Below, piece by piece: positions 1-8,454 of a stretch of 64,000 nucleotides of DNA (its first letter is position 1; the number at the start of each line of letters is the position of its first letter). The position numbers and the translations under genes were made by a program. This stretch comes from an uncultured Collinsella sp. (GTDB taxonomy: Bacteria; Actinomycetota; Coriobacteriia; Coriobacteriales; Coriobacteriaceae). The stretch is taken from assembly GCA_900752215.1 (NCBI GenBank), contig CAADUO010000063.1, positions 69,116 through 133,115 on the forward strand, given 5' to 3'. Under the pieces are notes generated by a model. It was not told where the DNA came from and did no database searches. It was given only the letters and a program-made list of their open reading frames with translations.

Positions 1-116
1 CAGTTAACGACGAGGATGTCGCTGCGTTTAAAGAGCTGCAGGAATTGGGGGTGGAGTTGGAGATCAGGCGCGTTCCGAGCACGCCTGTTGAGGACACGAG
101 CAAGCTCTTCTCGTAA
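1..116 (+). CDS. PTS EIIB, mannose/sorbose family (C-terminal end, partial)
   Basis: Only the last 37 codons are in the window; the first complete codon starts at base 3 and the stop is at 114-116. The peptide (DEDVAAFKELQELGVELEIR and onward) matches the end of the orphan EIIB at 9370-9852 almost residue for residue, which identifies the family. It lies 90 bp upstream of the EIIC and EIID genes, so it is probably the phosphocarrier that passes phosphate to the incoming sugar in that transporter. The active-site region is outside the window and cannot be judged. Confidence 0.85.
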   Translation, partial: VNDEDVAAFKELQELGVELEIRRVPSTPVEDTSKLFS

Positions 117-206
117 TCCTCGTGATCCACGTTGTCAGGAGTGAAACCCTGACGTTCTGTACGTGAAATCCAAAGTGCGTACATACATTTTGAAAGGAGG
201 AGCAAG

Positions 207-1007
207 ATGGAATACTCGATCATCCAGATCGCTCTGGTCTTCGTCGTCACGTTCATCGCGGCAATCGACCAGTTTGACTTCCTCGAGTCTCTCTATCAGC
301 CCATCGTCACCGGCGCCGTCATCGGTCTTATCCTTGGCGACCTCAACACCGGTCTTCTCGTGGGTGGTACCTATCAGCTCATGACGATCGGCAACATGCC
401 GATCGGAGGCGCTCAGCCGCCTAACGCCGTCATCGGCGGCATCATGGCAGCCATTCTCGCTATCGCCACGGGCCTCGAGCCCAACGCGGCAGTCGGTCTC
501 GCCATTCCGTTCGCTCTGCTTGGCCAGCTCGGCGTTACCCTGGTCTTCACGCTTATGTCCCCGCTTATGTCCACGGCCGATAACATGGCTCACAACGCGG
601 ACACCAAGGGCATCGAGCGCCTGAACTACTTCGCCATGGCTCTGCTCGGCCTGATCTTCGCTGTCGTCGTCACCCTGTTCTTCATCGCTGGCGCTACCAT
701 TGGTCAGACCATCGCTTCCGCCATCCCGACTTGGCTGCAGACCGGTCTGTCCGCTGCAGGCGGCATGATGCGCTTCGTCGGCTTCGCCGTCCTGCTCAAG
801 GTTATGATGAACCGCGATATGTGGGGCTTCTTCCTCATGGGCTTTGGCCTCGCGCTCATCACCGTTGCCAACGATTCGCTGGCAACCCCTGCTCTGCTCA
901 TCCTCGCTCTCATCGGCTTCGGCATCGCTTTCTGGGACTTCCAGCAGCAGACCGAGCTGAAGGGTGCAGCTGTTTCTGACGGAGGTGACTTCGAAGATGG
1001 CATCTAA
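207..1007 (+). CDS. PTS EIIC, mannose/fructose/sorbose family (galactosamine-type candidate)
   Basis: Membrane channel subunit of a mannose-family phosphotransferase system, 266 aa, the usual length for EIIC. The protein is hydrophobic throughout and carries the conserved GGAQPPNAVIGG stretch near residues 67-78. A strong ribosome binding site (AAAGGAGGAG, 194-203) fixes the start. It is followed by EIID with an 11-bp overlap and preceded by an EIIB tail, so the three are one transporter. The nearby agaS- and nagA-type genes suggest N-acetylgalactosamine or galactosamine as substrate; this is inferred from context, since the family also imports mannose, sorbose and other sugars. Confidence 0.9.
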   Translation: MEYSIIQIALVFVVTFIAAIDQFDFLESLYQPIVTGAVIGLILGDLNTGLLVGGTYQLMTIGNMPIGGAQPPNAVIGGIMAAILAIATGLEPNAAVGLAIPFALLGQLGVTLVFTLMSPLMSTADNMAHNADTKGIERLNYFAMALLGLIFAVVVTLFFIAGATIGQTIASAIPTWLQTGLSAAGGMMRFVGFAVLLKVMMNRDMWGFFLMGFGLALITVANDSLATPALLILALIGFGIAFWDFQQQTELKGAAVSDGGDFEDGI

Positions 1008-2079
1008 TGAGTATGTGATCCCGGAGCACTACGAGGATCTCACTCCTGCTCCGCAGCTCGACCAGAAGACCCTCAACAAGATGGCTTGGCGCTCCTGCTT
1101 CCTGCAGGCATCGTTCAACTACGAGCGCATGCAGGCCGCTGGCTGGCTCTACTCCATCATCCCCGGTCTGGAGAAGATCCACACCAACAAGAACGACCTC
1201 GCGGCTTCCATGAGCCACAACCTGGAGTTCTTCAACACCCACCCGTTCCTTGTCACCTTTGTTATGGGCATCGTGCTTTCGCTCGAGCAGAACAAGGTTG
1301 ACATCCCCACGATCCGCGCCGTCCGCGTCGCCGCAATGGGCCCGCTCGGTGGTATCGGTGACGCCCTGTTCTGGCTGACGCTCGTGCCTATCACGGCCGG
1401 CATCACCTCCAACATGGCCATCAACGGCAACGCCGCTGCACCGATCATCTTCCTGGTGATCTTCAACGTCGTCCAGTTCGCTCTGCGCTTCTGGCTCATG
1501 AACTGGTCCTACAAGCTTGGCACCAGCGCTATTGACGCTCTGACCGCCAACATGCAGGCCTTCACGCGTGCCGCTTCCATCATGGGCGTCTTCGTCGTCG
1601 GTTGCCTGGTCGTCACCATGGGTGGCACCCAGATCAACCTCCAGATCCCCAACGGCACCACCCGTGGTCTCTCCGCTACTACCGTGATCGTCTCCGAGAA
1701 GGAGGCCGAGAACTTCACCGGTATGGAGGGCATCGATACCGAGACCGCTGAGGCCGGTACCATCGCCATGACCGATAAGGACGGCAACGCCCTTACCGCT
1801 TCCGATGCCGACGGCAACGCTGTCGAGTGCGGCGTCACCGATCTGGGTAACGGCATGGAGTCCGTGACCTACGGCACCGTTACCGAGGATCCGGTCAACT
1901 TCTCTGTTGCCGACACCCTCAACACCATCGTCCCGAAGCTCGTCCCGCTTATGCTTACGCTGCTGCTTTACTACATGTTCGCTAAGCACAGCTGGACCCC
2001 GACCAAGGGCATTCTCCTGCTCTTCGTCCTTGGCATCCTGGGCGCTGGCCCGCTTGGTCTCTGGCCGAGCATCTGGTAA
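997..2079 (+). CDS. PTS EIID, mannose family, with an unusual hydrophilic insert
   Basis: Membrane partner of EIIC. I start it at 997, where GGAGGTGA at 981-988 gives a good ribosome binding site; this overlaps the EIIC stop by 11 bp and implies translational coupling. The N-terminal half is typical EIID (MAWRSCFLQASFNYERMQ; PLGGIGDALFWLTLVP). The protein is 360 aa against about 265-285 for ordinary EIID. The excess is a polar Asp/Gly/Thr-rich stretch at about residues 222-305, between the GVFVVGCLVV segment and the C-terminal LVPLMLTLLLYYMF membrane segment. The closing helices are intact, so this is an insertion rather than a frameshift. Confidence 0.88.
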   Translation: MASNEYVIPEHYEDLTPAPQLDQKTLNKMAWRSCFLQASFNYERMQAAGWLYSIIPGLEKIHTNKNDLAASMSHNLEFFNTHPFLVTFVMGIVLSLEQNKVDIPTIRAVRVAAMGPLGGIGDALFWLTLVPITAGITSNMAINGNAAAPIIFLVIFNVVQFALRFWLMNWSYKLGTSAIDALTANMQAFTRAASIMGVFVVGCLVVTMGGTQINLQIPNGTTRGLSATTVIVSEKEAENFTGMEGIDTETAEAGTIAMTDKDGNALTASDADGNAVECGVTDLGNGMESVTYGTVTEDPVNFSVADTLNTIVPKLVPLMLTLLLYYMFAKHSWTPTKGILLLFVLGILGAGPLGLWPSIW

Positions 2080-2145
2080 GGCTCTAGCTTGAGGGGTGTG
2101 TCCCTACGCGGCTCACACCCCGACCCCTTAAGCCATGTGTATGTT

Positions 2146-2185
2146 AAAAGCCGCGTGCTCGAAAGAGCGCGCGGCTTTTGTTTTC
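2146..2185 (+). terminator. intrinsic terminator after the mannose-type PTS genes
   Basis: AAAAGCCGCG and CGCGGCTTTT flank a short loop and run into a T-rich tract, 67 bp after the EIID stop. Confidence 0.85.
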
Positions 2186-2264
2186 TTAATGATTCGGGTG
2201 TGGCAGACAGATAATGCATAACACCCTAGGTAGTTAGCCGAATTCGAGCAAAAGGGAGGATAGG

Positions 2265-2996
2265 ATGGCGATCGGAGCGCGTAAGCAACCGCTGTACGAT
2301 CAGCTGGTCGATATTCTGACCGAAAAGATTGACCATGAATATCGCGCCGGTGACATGATTCCTTCCGAGCGCGAACTTTCGGAGCGCTATGGTCTCTCGC
2401 GCACTACGGTACGCCTGGCTCTGCAGGAACTGGAGCGTTTAGGACTGGTGGTTCGGCAGCACGGTCGCGGTACCTTTGTGACCGACCGTTCGGCAAAAGC
2501 AACCAATCTTATGCAGTCCTACAGCTTTACCGAGCAGATGCGCGCGATGGGTCGAGAACCCGAGACCACGATTCTCGAGTTTTGCGAGATGGAGGCCGAT
2601 AAGAATCTGGCCGAGCATATGGGATTGCGCATCGGTGATCGCATTTTTAAGCTCAAGCGCCTTCGCTCTGCCGACAACATGCCCATGATGGTCGAACGCA
2701 GCTATCTACCGGTTCGTCAATTTCTGTCCCTAAAGCGACCGCTGCTGGAGCGTAAGCCGCTTTACGATGTGATTGAGCAGGACTTTCAGCAAAAGATTCG
2801 CGTGGCCGAAGAGGAGTTCTATGCGAGCATAGCCCGTCCCACCGATGCCCACCTTTTGGGAATTGTCGAGGGCTCGCCTGTGCTCGATTTGGTCAGGACT
2901 ACGTATAACGAGTCAAACGAGGTAGTGGAGTACACACTCTCGGTTGCTCGTGCCGATCAGTTTAAATACAAGGTTTACCACCAGCGCAGTAACTAG
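2265..2996 (+). CDS. GntR-family regulator with UTRA sensor domain
   Basis: DNA-binding repressor or activator, 243 aa, in the HutC/NagR-like subgroup. Residues 1-75 form the winged helix (ERYGLSRTTVRLALQELERL); residues about 95-235 form the UTRA ligand domain that in this family senses phosphosugars such as GlcNAc-6-P. The start has a strong site (AAGGGAGGATAGG) just upstream. It sits between the PTS genes and agaS/nagA, which fits control of amino-sugar use. A palindrome at 3035-3051 in front of agaS resembles the ACTGGT-N4-ACCAGT operators of NagR/DasR proteins and is its probable target. The ligand is inferred. Confidence 0.9.
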   Translation: MAIGARKQPLYDQLVDILTEKIDHEYRAGDMIPSERELSERYGLSRTTVRLALQELERLGLVVRQHGRGTFVTDRSAKATNLMQSYSFTEQMRAMGREPETTILEFCEMEADKNLAEHMGLRIGDRIFKLKRLRSADNMPMMVERSYLPVRQFLSLKRPLLERKPLYDVIEQDFQQKIRVAEEEFYASIARPTDAHLLGIVEGSPVLDLVRTTYNESNEVVEYTLSVARADQFKYKVYHQRSN

Positions 2997-3034
2997 TGCT
3001 CGCATCGTTTCCATATGGTGATTCTTTGCATTTA

Positions 3035-3071
3035 ACTGGTTACTACCAGATAACCAACCGAAGTGTATAAT
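3035..3071 (+). promoter_or_regulatory. probable GntR operator and promoter of agaS
   Basis: ACTGGTTACTACCAGAT (3035-3051) is a dyad close to the DasR/NagR consensus (ACTGGT, four bases, ACCAGT). A TATAAT -10 box follows at 3066-3071; no clean -35 is visible. Binding by the GntR protein at 2265 is inference. Confidence 0.6.
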
Positions 3072-3110
3072 TGCACGTCAGAGGATTACTTCTAGAGAGA
3101 GGTATTAGAA

Positions 3111-4277
3111 ATGTTCGAGAAGAGTGTCGAGGAGCTCACCGAGCTCGGCGCCCAGATCACCACGGCCGAGATTGCTCAGCAGCCCGAGCTTTGGCGTGAT
3201 ACGCTCAACATCTATCGCGAGAACAAGGAGGCCATCGAGGCCTTCCTGGCCGAGGCTCGCGCTATGGGCGAGGGTCGTCTGTCCGTTGTCTTCACCGGTG
3301 CCGGTACGTCCGACTACGTTGGCGATACCTGCGCCCCGTACCTGCGTCACGCTGGCAACACTGATCTCTACGACTTTAAGCCCATCGCCACGACCGACAT
3401 CGTGAGCGCCCCGCGCGACTTCCTGCGCGCCGAGGATCCCACGCTCGTGGTTTCCTTTGCCCGCTCTGGCAACAGCCCCGAGAGCCTTGCCGCCGTTGCC
3501 GTTGCCAAGGAGCTCGTCCACAACGTCAAGTTCCTCAACATCACCTGCGCTCCCGAGGGCAAGCTTGCCGTCGAGTCTGCCGATGATCCCAATGCGCTGA
3601 CGCTGCTCATTCCGCGCGCCAACGACAAGGGCTTCGCCATGACCGGTTCTTATTCCTGCATGACCCTGCTCTCCACCCTTATTTTCGACACTGCCTCTGA
3701 CGAGCAGAAGGCCGAGCGGGTCGAGACGATTGCCAAGATGGGCGAGGAGGTCATCTCCCGTGAGCCCGAGATCGCCGATTACCTGGCTGGCGATTTCAAC
3801 CGCGTGACCTACTTGGGTTCTGGCTCCTTCGGTGGCCTTGCTCAGGAGAGCCAGCTCAAGATCCTCGAGCTCGCTCACGGTCTGGTCGCTACTTCCTACG
3901 ACACCTCCATGGGCTATCGTCACGGACCTAAGTCCTTCGTCGACGATAAGACGCTCGTCTTCGTGTTCGTCAACAACGACGCCTACACCCGTCAGTACGA
4001 CATCGACATCCTCAACGAGATCGGTGGCGACGAGATCGCTCAGCACACCATCGCCGTTCAGCAGGAAGGTGCCACCGTCTATGAGGGTGAGTCCTTCACC
4101 TTTAAGGGCTACGAGGCACTTCCCGAGGGTTACCTTGCTCTGCCGTTCGTGATGTTTGCCCAGGCTATCAGCCTGCTCAACTCCGTCCGCGTGGGCAACA
4201 CGCCCGATACGCCGAGCCCCACCGGCACGGTCAACCGCGTGGTTAAGGGCGTGACGATTCACCCCTTCACCGCTTAA
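3111..4277 (+). CDS. agaS: AgaS-type SIS-domain sugar isomerase/deaminase
   Basis: Probably galactosamine-6-phosphate deaminase/isomerase, giving tagatose 6-phosphate and ammonia. The 388 aa are right for AgaS. Two SIS domains are visible: the first has the FTGAGTSDYVG phosphosugar loop (about residues 62-72) and FARSGNSPES (about 118-127); the second begins near YLGSGSFGGLAQE. It is followed by a NagA-type deacetylase that would supply its substrate, and the product would feed the LacC-type kinase further on. A glucosamine-6-phosphate deaminase role is possible; the galactose-rich surroundings favour galactosamine. Confidence 0.88.
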   Translation: MFEKSVEELTELGAQITTAEIAQQPELWRDTLNIYRENKEAIEAFLAEARAMGEGRLSVVFTGAGTSDYVGDTCAPYLRHAGNTDLYDFKPIATTDIVSAPRDFLRAEDPTLVVSFARSGNSPESLAAVAVAKELVHNVKFLNITCAPEGKLAVESADDPNALTLLIPRANDKGFAMTGSYSCMTLLSTLIFDTASDEQKAERVETIAKMGEEVISREPEIADYLAGDFNRVTYLGSGSFGGLAQESQLKILELAHGLVATSYDTSMGYRHGPKSFVDDKTLVFVFVNNDAYTRQYDIDILNEIGGDEIAQHTIAVQQEGATVYEGESFTFKGYEALPEGYLALPFVMFAQAISLLNSVRVGNTPDTPSPTGTVNRVVKGVTIHPFTA

Positions 4278-4292
4278 TCGCGTCCCCCTGTA

Positions 4293-4334
4293 AGGGCGCC
4301 CGTCCGCTCATAACGGCGGGCGGGCGCTTTTTGT
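4293..4334 (+). terminator. intrinsic terminator after agaS
   Basis: GC-rich inverted repeat (GGGCGCCCGTCCGC against GGCGGGCGGGCGC) followed by TTTTTGTTTT. Confidence 0.8.
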
Positions 4335-4394
4335 TTTACGTGAGCTGGGTATAAACATTACCACAGTCAACTGCTTTAGAAGCGAGGAGTGCAT

Positions 4395-5564
4395 ATGAGC
4401 ACGTACGCAATTAAGGCTGACAAGTTCTTCTTGCCGGCAGGCCCGCAACTGGGCGGCTATCTTATGGTCGAGGATGGCGTTTTTGGCGCCTGGCAGGCCG
4501 ACGAGCCCTCTTGCGAGATTAAGGACTACGCGGGATCGTGGATCGCACCGGGTATGGTCGATACTCACATCCATGGCTTCTACAACCACTCAACTACCGA
4601 TAACGATCCCGAGGGCATCGATATCAGCTCAACCGAGCTCGCCCGTCGCGGTACCACCAGCTGGCTGCCCACGACGTTCACCGATGGCGTCGAACAGATC
4701 AAGGACGCCTGCGCTGCTATCGCCAAGGCGGACGAGGGCCGCGGCCCCGACCTCTGCGGTGCCCGCATTCAGGGCATCTACCTGGAGGGCCCCTTCTTTA
4801 CCATGAAGCACGTGGGCGCGCAGAACCCCGCTTACCTGATTGACCCCTCCGAGGAGGTTTTCGACCAGTGGCAGGAGGCTGCGGGCGGTCGCATCGTTAA
4901 GAGCGCCATGGCCGCCGAGCGCGACGGTGCCGCTGCTTATGCGGCTGCTCTGAACGCCAAGGGCGTGGTGACCAGCATCGGTCACTCCGACGCCACCTAC
5001 GATGAGTGCATCGCCGCTATCAATGCCGGTGCCAGCTGCTTTACGCATACCTATAACGGCCAGCGCGGTCTGCATCACCGTGAGCCCGGTGTCGTGGGTG
5101 CTGCCATGTCCACGCCCGAGACCTACGCCGAGATCATCTGTGACGGCAAGCACGTAAACCCTGCCGCCATCAAGGCACTGCTGCAGGCAAAGGGCTGGCA
5201 GCACACGGTGCTCATCACCGACTGCCTGGGCTGCGGCGGCATGCCCGAGGGCAGCTACACCAGTGGTGGCATGGACGTCATCATGAAGGACAACCTGTGC
5301 TGGCTCGCCGACGGCAAAAGCATTGCCGGCTCGGTGCTCACGCTTGCCCAGGGCGTCAAGAACATTGTCGATTGGGGCATCGCCAGCGCTGATATCGCCA
5401 TTCGCATGGCAACCGAGGTGCCGGCTCGCTCTGCGCACATCGAGGATAAGTGCGGCAGCATCATGCCGGGTCGCGACGCCGACTTTGTCGTGTTCGACCA
5501 TGAGCTCACCCTCGTCGAGACGTATGTTGGCGGCCAGAGCGTCGGCAACGCCTTTACCGATTAA
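4395..5564 (+). CDS. nagA: N-acetylglucosamine/galactosamine-6-phosphate deacetylase
   Basis: Amidohydrolase that removes the acetyl group from GlcNAc-6-P or GalNAc-6-P, 389 aa. The metal-site signature VDTHIHGFYNHST is near residues 55-67; GHSDATYDE and THTYNGQRGLHHREPG carry further metal and substrate histidines; the tail CGSIMPGRDADFVVFD is typical. ATG at 4395 follows GAGGA; an in-frame GTG at 4389 overlaps that site and is less likely. Position after agaS suggests GalNAc-6-P (AgaA function), but NagA and AgaA cannot be separated by eye. A decayed copy of its 3' end lies at 8285-8422. Confidence 0.9.
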   Translation: MSTYAIKADKFFLPAGPQLGGYLMVEDGVFGAWQADEPSCEIKDYAGSWIAPGMVDTHIHGFYNHSTTDNDPEGIDISSTELARRGTTSWLPTTFTDGVEQIKDACAAIAKADEGRGPDLCGARIQGIYLEGPFFTMKHVGAQNPAYLIDPSEEVFDQWQEAAGGRIVKSAMAAERDGAAAYAAALNAKGVVTSIGHSDATYDECIAAINAGASCFTHTYNGQRGLHHREPGVVGAAMSTPETYAEIICDGKHVNPAAIKALLQAKGWQHTVLITDCLGCGGMPEGSYTSGGMDVIMKDNLCWLADGKSIAGSVLTLAQGVKNIVDWGIASADIAIRMATEVPARSAHIEDKCGSIMPGRDADFVVFDHELTLVETYVGGQSVGNAFTD

Positions 5565-5569
5565 CGATA

Positions 5570-5612
5570 GAAAAAGACGGCGGGCCCGAATCTGCTCGGA
5601 CCCGCCGTATGG
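5570..5612. terminator. bidirectional terminator between nagA and the flavodoxin-like gene
   Basis: CGGCGGGCCCGA and TCGGACCCGCCG pair around a short loop, with AAAAAG on the left and pyrimidines on the right. It serves two convergent genes. Confidence 0.7.
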
Positions 5613-5639
5613 GTTAAACGCTCAAAAGCACCTTAACAG

Positions 5640-6224
5640 TTACAGCTTGTTAACGATCTTCTTTGCCGTGCGCTTGACGCCGGCCACAAGACCCCCCGCG
5701 GGATGCTCCTTTTCGTATGCTAGACGCTTCTCGCGCTTGGCGTACTCTTCGACGATGATGTCGCCATACTCGTCTTCGATCTTGTCGAAGAAGTCGACGG
5801 CGCCCTTAATTTCCTCAGCGGTCGGGTGTCCCTTCTGGACGCCGCCGGTGAGTTTGAACGGCCCCCACGTATCAAAGCCGGGACAGCCGTAGACGCCCAT
5901 AAAGATGGCCTGCCTCATGCGGCAGATGCCATCGATATCCTTGCCGTACCACTTGTTTTTGCCACCGTAGGTCATAAGGCCAAACACCTTGTCCTGCGGC
6001 TGCAGCACGTTCGTGAGCACGCGTGCCATGTCCTTGTCGATCTCGGAGTAATAGATGCCCGTGGCGACACCGATCAGATGGTATTCGTGCAGGTCGGGGT
6101 ACTCGTTTTTACCGAGTGACTTCACGTCGAGGGTATCGATCTCGGGGTGCGCCTCGACGATGGCGTCCACGAGCTTTTTCGTATTGCCGTGGTGGTGTGA
6201 GGCATAAAGGATGATGGTTCGCAT
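5640..6224 (-). CDS. flavodoxin-like protein
   Basis: 194 aa. The N-terminus IILYASHHHGNTKKLVDAI is a flavodoxin-type FMN phosphate loop, and GLMTYGGKNKWYGKDIDG resembles the second FMN loop, so this is probably a cytoplasmic FMN redox carrier or quinone reductase of the flavodoxin fold. The reading frame stays open far upstream, but ATG at 6222-6224 matches the family start and has GAAAGG eight bases before it. The C-terminus is basic (AGGLVAGVKRTAKKIVNKL). It is convergent with nagA and divergent from the epimerase gene. The physiological partner is unknown. Confidence 0.8.
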   Translation of the reverse strand: MRTIILYASHHHGNTKKLVDAIVEAHPEIDTLDVKSLGKNEYPDLHEYHLIGVATGIYYSEIDKDMARVLTNVLQPQDKVFGLMTYGGKNKWYGKDIDGICRMRQAIFMGVYGCPGFDTWGPFKLTGGVQKGHPTAEEIKGAVDFFDKIEDEYGDIIVEEYAKREKRLAYEKEHPAGGLVAGVKRTAKKIVNKL

Positions 6225-6380
6225 AAGAAGGCCTTTCAGCTGTAATTGCATCAATGTCTGTATGGTACCCCGTTGCATGGCTGGGAAACCGGACGCATCG
6301 ATGAACGTGCGGGTTTGTCCTTTGGTCAGGGCCGAGACGGGTTCTTGCGAGCAAAAAGCAGTTGTTCGAAAGGATGGACA

Positions 6381-7262
6381 ATGGAATACGCTCTCTCCAA
6401 CGATTCGATTTCTATCAAGGTCTCCACGGCCGGTGGTTCGTTTACCTCGATTGAGGCTGGAGGTCGCGAGTACTTGTGGCAGGGCGATCCCGCCGTGTGG
6501 TCCGGCCAGGCACCGATTTGCTTCCCGATTTGCGGAGGTTTGCGCGATAACAGCGCCATGACGTTTGCCGGACATCATGTGAAGCTCGCCCGCCATGGGT
6601 TTGCGCGCAAACAGGAGTGGAAGCTGCTGAGCCAGAGCGAGAACGAGCTGGCGATGTGCCTGGCTTCGGAGGATAACGCCGCGCTGCTGAGCGATTATCC
6701 GTATCCGTTTAAGCTTGTCGCCCGCTATACGCTCGAGGACGCCGCCGTGCGCGTCTCCTATGAGGTTACCAACGAGGGCACCGAGGACATGCCTTTCTTT
6801 ATCGGTGGACACCCCGGCTTTAGGTGCCCGCTCGATGAGGGCGAGGCCTATACGGACTACGAGTTGCGTTTTGAGAAAGACGAGGCTGCTGAGCTTTGCA
6901 CTGCCGTCCCCTCGACTGGCTTGATTGACGTGACCAACCGCTCCAAGAACCCCATGGTGGGAAAGACGCTGCCTCTGTCACATGAGCTCTTCGATTTTGC
7001 GGAGACCATCTTTGACGTGCTCGAGAGCCGTCAGGTCACGCTTTCCAAAAAGGGCGAGGACAAGGGTGTTCGCCTGAGCTTTGAGGGCTTCCCGTACCTC
7101 ATTGTGTGGAGCAAGCCCGAGGGTGATTTTGTGGCAGTTGAGCCCTGGGGCGGTCTTTCGACCTGCTCCGATGAGGACGACGTGCTTGAGCACAAGCGCG
7201 GCTGCCTTATCGCCAAGCCCAAAGAAACCATCGTGCGCTCGTTCACAATCGAGATTCTGTAG
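6381..7262 (+). CDS. aldose 1-epimerase family protein, LacX-like (copy 1)
   Basis: 293 aa member of the galactose mutarotase fold, subgroup LacX, usually found in lac/tagatose operons. YLWQGDPAVWSGQAPICFP, HGFARKQEW (catalytic-type His) and GGHPGFRCPL (second His) are visible. ATG at 6381 follows AAAGGA. It probably interconverts anomers of galactose or a galactose phosphate; the exact substrate of LacX proteins is not settled. It is 59 bp upstream of a LacC-type kinase, and the pair recurs as a near copy at 31757-33627. Confidence 0.87.
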   Translation: MEYALSNDSISIKVSTAGGSFTSIEAGGREYLWQGDPAVWSGQAPICFPICGGLRDNSAMTFAGHHVKLARHGFARKQEWKLLSQSENELAMCLASEDNAALLSDYPYPFKLVARYTLEDAAVRVSYEVTNEGTEDMPFFIGGHPGFRCPLDEGEAYTDYELRFEKDEAAELCTAVPSTGLIDVTNRSKNPMVGKTLPLSHELFDFAETIFDVLESRQVTLSKKGEDKGVRLSFEGFPYLIVWSKPEGDFVAVEPWGGLSTCSDEDDVLEHKRGCLIAKPKETIVRSFTIEIL

Positions 7263-7321
7263 TCGCATGTAGCCAATTCGTTTTGCAAGGCATAAGGAGC
7301 CTGCGAGATAAGGAGCTAGAA

Positions 7322-8257
7322 ATGATCCTCACCGTTACGATGAACCCGTCCGTCGATACGCGCTATCAGCTCGATGAGCTCATTATCGACGACGTCAACC
7401 GCGTGACGCCCGAAAAGACCGCCGGCGGTAAGGGCCTCAACGTGGCCCGCGTCCTGGGCCAGCTGGGCGACGATGTCGTGGCAACCGGCTTGCTTGGTGG
7501 TCATATGGGCGCCTATATGGCCGAGCTCATGGATGCTAACGGCATTAAGAATGATTTTGTGCCCATCAAGGGCGAGACTCGCATTTGTCTCAACATCCTC
7601 CACGCCGGCAACCAGACCGAGCTGCTCGAGAGCGGCCCGACGATTGCCCCCGAGGAGCTCGATGCCTTTACCGCCAAGTTCGCCGAGCTTGCGAGCAAGG
7701 CCGATGTCGTTACCATCTCGGGTTCGCTGCCCCGCGGCGTCGAGGCGGACTACTACGCTAAGATCACGGGCATTGCAGAGAACGCCGGCGCCAAGGTGCT
7801 GCTCGATACCTCGGGCGCCTCGCTCGAGGCTGCGCTCAAGTCCGAGGTCAAGCCTGAGCTGGTTAAGCCTAACCTGACCGAAATTAACGGCCTTCTGGGC
7901 ACGAGCTTTACCACCGACGATGTGGACGAGCTCCGTTCCGCGCTCGCCTCTGACGCCCGCTTCTCCGATATCCCCTGGGTCGTCGTATCTATGGGCGCTG
8001 CCGGCTCCGTTGGTTTCCATAACGGCCGTGCGTTCCGCGCCAAGACCCCCGATATCCCCGCCGTTAACGCTACGGGCTCTGGCGATTCGACCATTGCCGG
8101 CTTCGCACATGCGATTGCTGCCGGAGCCGACGACGAGACGGTGCTGCGTACCGCCAACACCTGCGGCAAGCTCAATGCCATGGATCCCATGACTGGCCAC
8201 TTGGTTATGGATCGTTGGGACGAGGTTTACAACGGCGTTGTCGTGACCGAGCTGTAG
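7322..8257 (+). CDS. lacC: tagatose-6-phosphate kinase / 1-phosphofructokinase family (copy 1)
   Basis: PfkB-family sugar kinase, 311 aa, the usual length for LacC and FruK. The N-terminus ILTVTMNPSVDTRY, the GGKGLNVARVL sugar-binding loop (about residues 38-48) and the NATGSGDSTIAGF anion hole with catalytic Asp (about 255-267) are all present. ATG at 7322 is preceded by AAGGAGCTAGAA. Linkage to a LacX-like epimerase, and a near copy beside lacAB, favour tagatose 6-phosphate as substrate, giving tagatose 1,6-bisphosphate. Here it would also take the AgaS product. Confidence 0.87.
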   Translation: MILTVTMNPSVDTRYQLDELIIDDVNRVTPEKTAGGKGLNVARVLGQLGDDVVATGLLGGHMGAYMAELMDANGIKNDFVPIKGETRICLNILHAGNQTELLESGPTIAPEELDAFTAKFAELASKADVVTISGSLPRGVEADYYAKITGIAENAGAKVLLDTSGASLEAALKSEVKPELVKPNLTEINGLLGTSFTTDDVDELRSALASDARFSDIPWVVVSMGAAGSVGFHNGRAFRAKTPDIPAVNATGSGDSTIAGFAHAIAAGADDETVLRTANTCGKLNAMDPMTGHLVMDRWDEVYNGVVVTEL

Positions 8258-8284
8258 GAGCTTGTGCTGCGGCCCCGGCATCGG

Positions 8285-8422
8285 TTGCCAGCTCATGTCG
8301 ACGACAAGTGCAGTAGCATTATGCCGGGGCGCGACGCCGACACTGTCGTGTTCAATCCCGACCTTACCCTGGTCGAGACGCATGTGGGTGGCAACAGCGT
8401 CGGTAATGCGTTTGCCGAGTAG
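8285..8422 (+). pseudogene. remnant of a second nagA (last ~45 codons only)
   Basis: The frame ending at 8420-8422 reads LPAHVDDKCSSIMPGRDADT and continues to GGNSVGNAFAE-stop. It aligns with the last 45 or so residues of the nagA at 4395-5564 (SAHIEDKCGSIMPGRDAD to GGQSVGNAFTD) with about three quarters identity. No start codon, catalytic region or ribosome binding site is present. It is a decayed tail of a second deacetylase gene, left between lacC and the YhcH gene. Confidence 0.85.
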
Positions 8423-8454
8423 CCGCCAAAGAAACGATCCGAGAGGGGATTTAG

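Noticed and set aside
5640..6812. 390-codon version of the flavodoxin-like gene
   Set aside because: The extra N-terminal half is antisense to the lacX-like gene; the family start with a ribosome binding site is at 6224.
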